Shown here: positions 5,947 to 6,354 of the stretch, in pieces
Position numbering within the stretch: the stretch's first letter is position 1
Layout of the letters: each line of letters opens with the position of its first letter
Source: an uncultured Spirochaetaceae bacterium
GTDB taxonomy: Bacteria; Spirochaetota; Spirochaetia; Treponematales; Treponemataceae
Reading direction: 5' to 3'
NCBI GenBank assembly: GCA_902766345.1
Contig: CACXDK010000232.1
Coordinates: 1 to 6,354, forward strand
DNA: 6,354 nucleotides
Program-made: the position numbers and the translations under genes
Notes under the pieces: generated by a model
The model's database searches: none
Told to the model about the DNA's origin: nothing
What the model saw: the letters and a program-made list of their open reading frames with translations, nothing else

Positions 5947-6354
5947 ATGCTTGGAAAAATGCAAAAGTTTTTTTTATTTTCCATTTTATTGATACAGGCT
6001 TTAGCTTTTTCTACCTATTCTTATGCAGAAAATTACAGTGATACTTTATTTACTGCACTTAAAAATAAGGATTATTCCGTAGAAAGACAAGGGTTAACTC
6101 CATCCGATGCATCAAATTTTCCTCAAAATATCATTCTAAGAAAGACTTTCAAAAAAGATGTAGACACAGAAATCATCTTTTCATTTACGCAGGAATATGT
6201 TTCACGCTGCGAAGAAGACTTTTTTCAATTTTTAGATGACATTTCTCAAATGCCACTTAATTATAACGTAACAATCCTCTTAAGTGCTGGAGATGAAAGC
6301 AATTTTTTCACAATTGCAGATTTTCTACATCCACACGGAACCTGGATTTTTACA
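5947..6354 (+). CDS. Secreted protein of unknown function, 5' part only
   Basis: The frame is open for 136 codons from ATG at 5947 to the window end, with no stop, so the 3' end lies outside. The N-terminus is a clear signal peptide: M-L-G-K-M-Q-K, a hydrophobic stretch about 8-21, then probable cleavage after S-Y-A at 25-27. The product is thus probably exported to the periplasm or beyond. The mature part visible looks alpha/beta, with strands such as T-E-I-I-F-S-F and V-T-I-L-L-S-A-G-D and a helical segment between them (E-E-D-F-F-Q-F-L). I do not recognise the family and assign no function. The start is uncertain: neither ATG 5947 nor the in-frame ATG 5959 (M5) has a good Shine-Dalgarno. 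M5 would still leave a working signal peptide. It is transcribed divergently from the ligA operon across a 94-base gap. Confidence 0.75.
   Translation, partial: MLGKMQKFFLFSILLIQALAFSTYSYAENYSDTLFTALKNKDYSVERQGLTPSDASNFPQNIILRKTFKKDVDTEIIFSFTQEYVSRCEEDFFQFLDDISQMPLNYNVTILLSAGDESNFFTIADFLHPHGTWIFT

Overview
The window reads as a compact, AT-rich chromosomal segment carrying housekeeping genes. It most likely comes from a treponeme-like spirochaete. That placement is an inference from low GC, a relaxed lipoprotein signal (F-S-A-C), several secreted Ig-like proteins next to core DNA and tRNA genes, and two proteins I cannot match to a broad family. I see no rRNA, tRNA, CRISPR array, insertion sequence or integrase.

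Layout. On the + strand, the first 404 bases are the 3' end of recJ (single-strand DNA exonuclease). After 23 bases comes a secreted M23 zinc metallopeptidase (428-1426), probably in the same transcript. Its last 20 bases overlap the end of a convergent four-gene block on the - strand. In transcription order this block is: an unrecognised 389-residue protein (5852-4683), a small putative lipoprotein (4686-4096), trmB for tRNA m7G46 methylation (4093-3374), and ligA for NAD+-dependent DNA ligase (3365-1407). The spacings are a 4-base overlap, then gaps of 2 and 8 bases, so this looks like one translationally coupled operon. Its likely promoter is a good sigma70-type site, TTTACA-N17-TATAAT, at 5895-5923 on the - strand.

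The only real intergenic gap is 5853-5946 (94 bases). It separates the operon from a divergent + strand gene starting at 5947. That gene has a signal peptide and is cut off by the window end. A + strand promoter candidate there would start transcription almost exactly at its ATG.

The most interesting points are: (a) a LigA with all domains and most catalytic residues but altered signature motifs; (b) the unknown first operon gene, whose C-terminus faintly resembles the F and G2 boxes of GHKL/histidine-kinase ATPases; (c) a lipoprotein whose signal has no positive charge and whose start has no Shine-Dalgarno; and (d) the convergent gene overlap. I found no clear evidence of an entirely new system. 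The best candidate for new biology is the pair of unknown genes at the head of the trmB-ligA operon.
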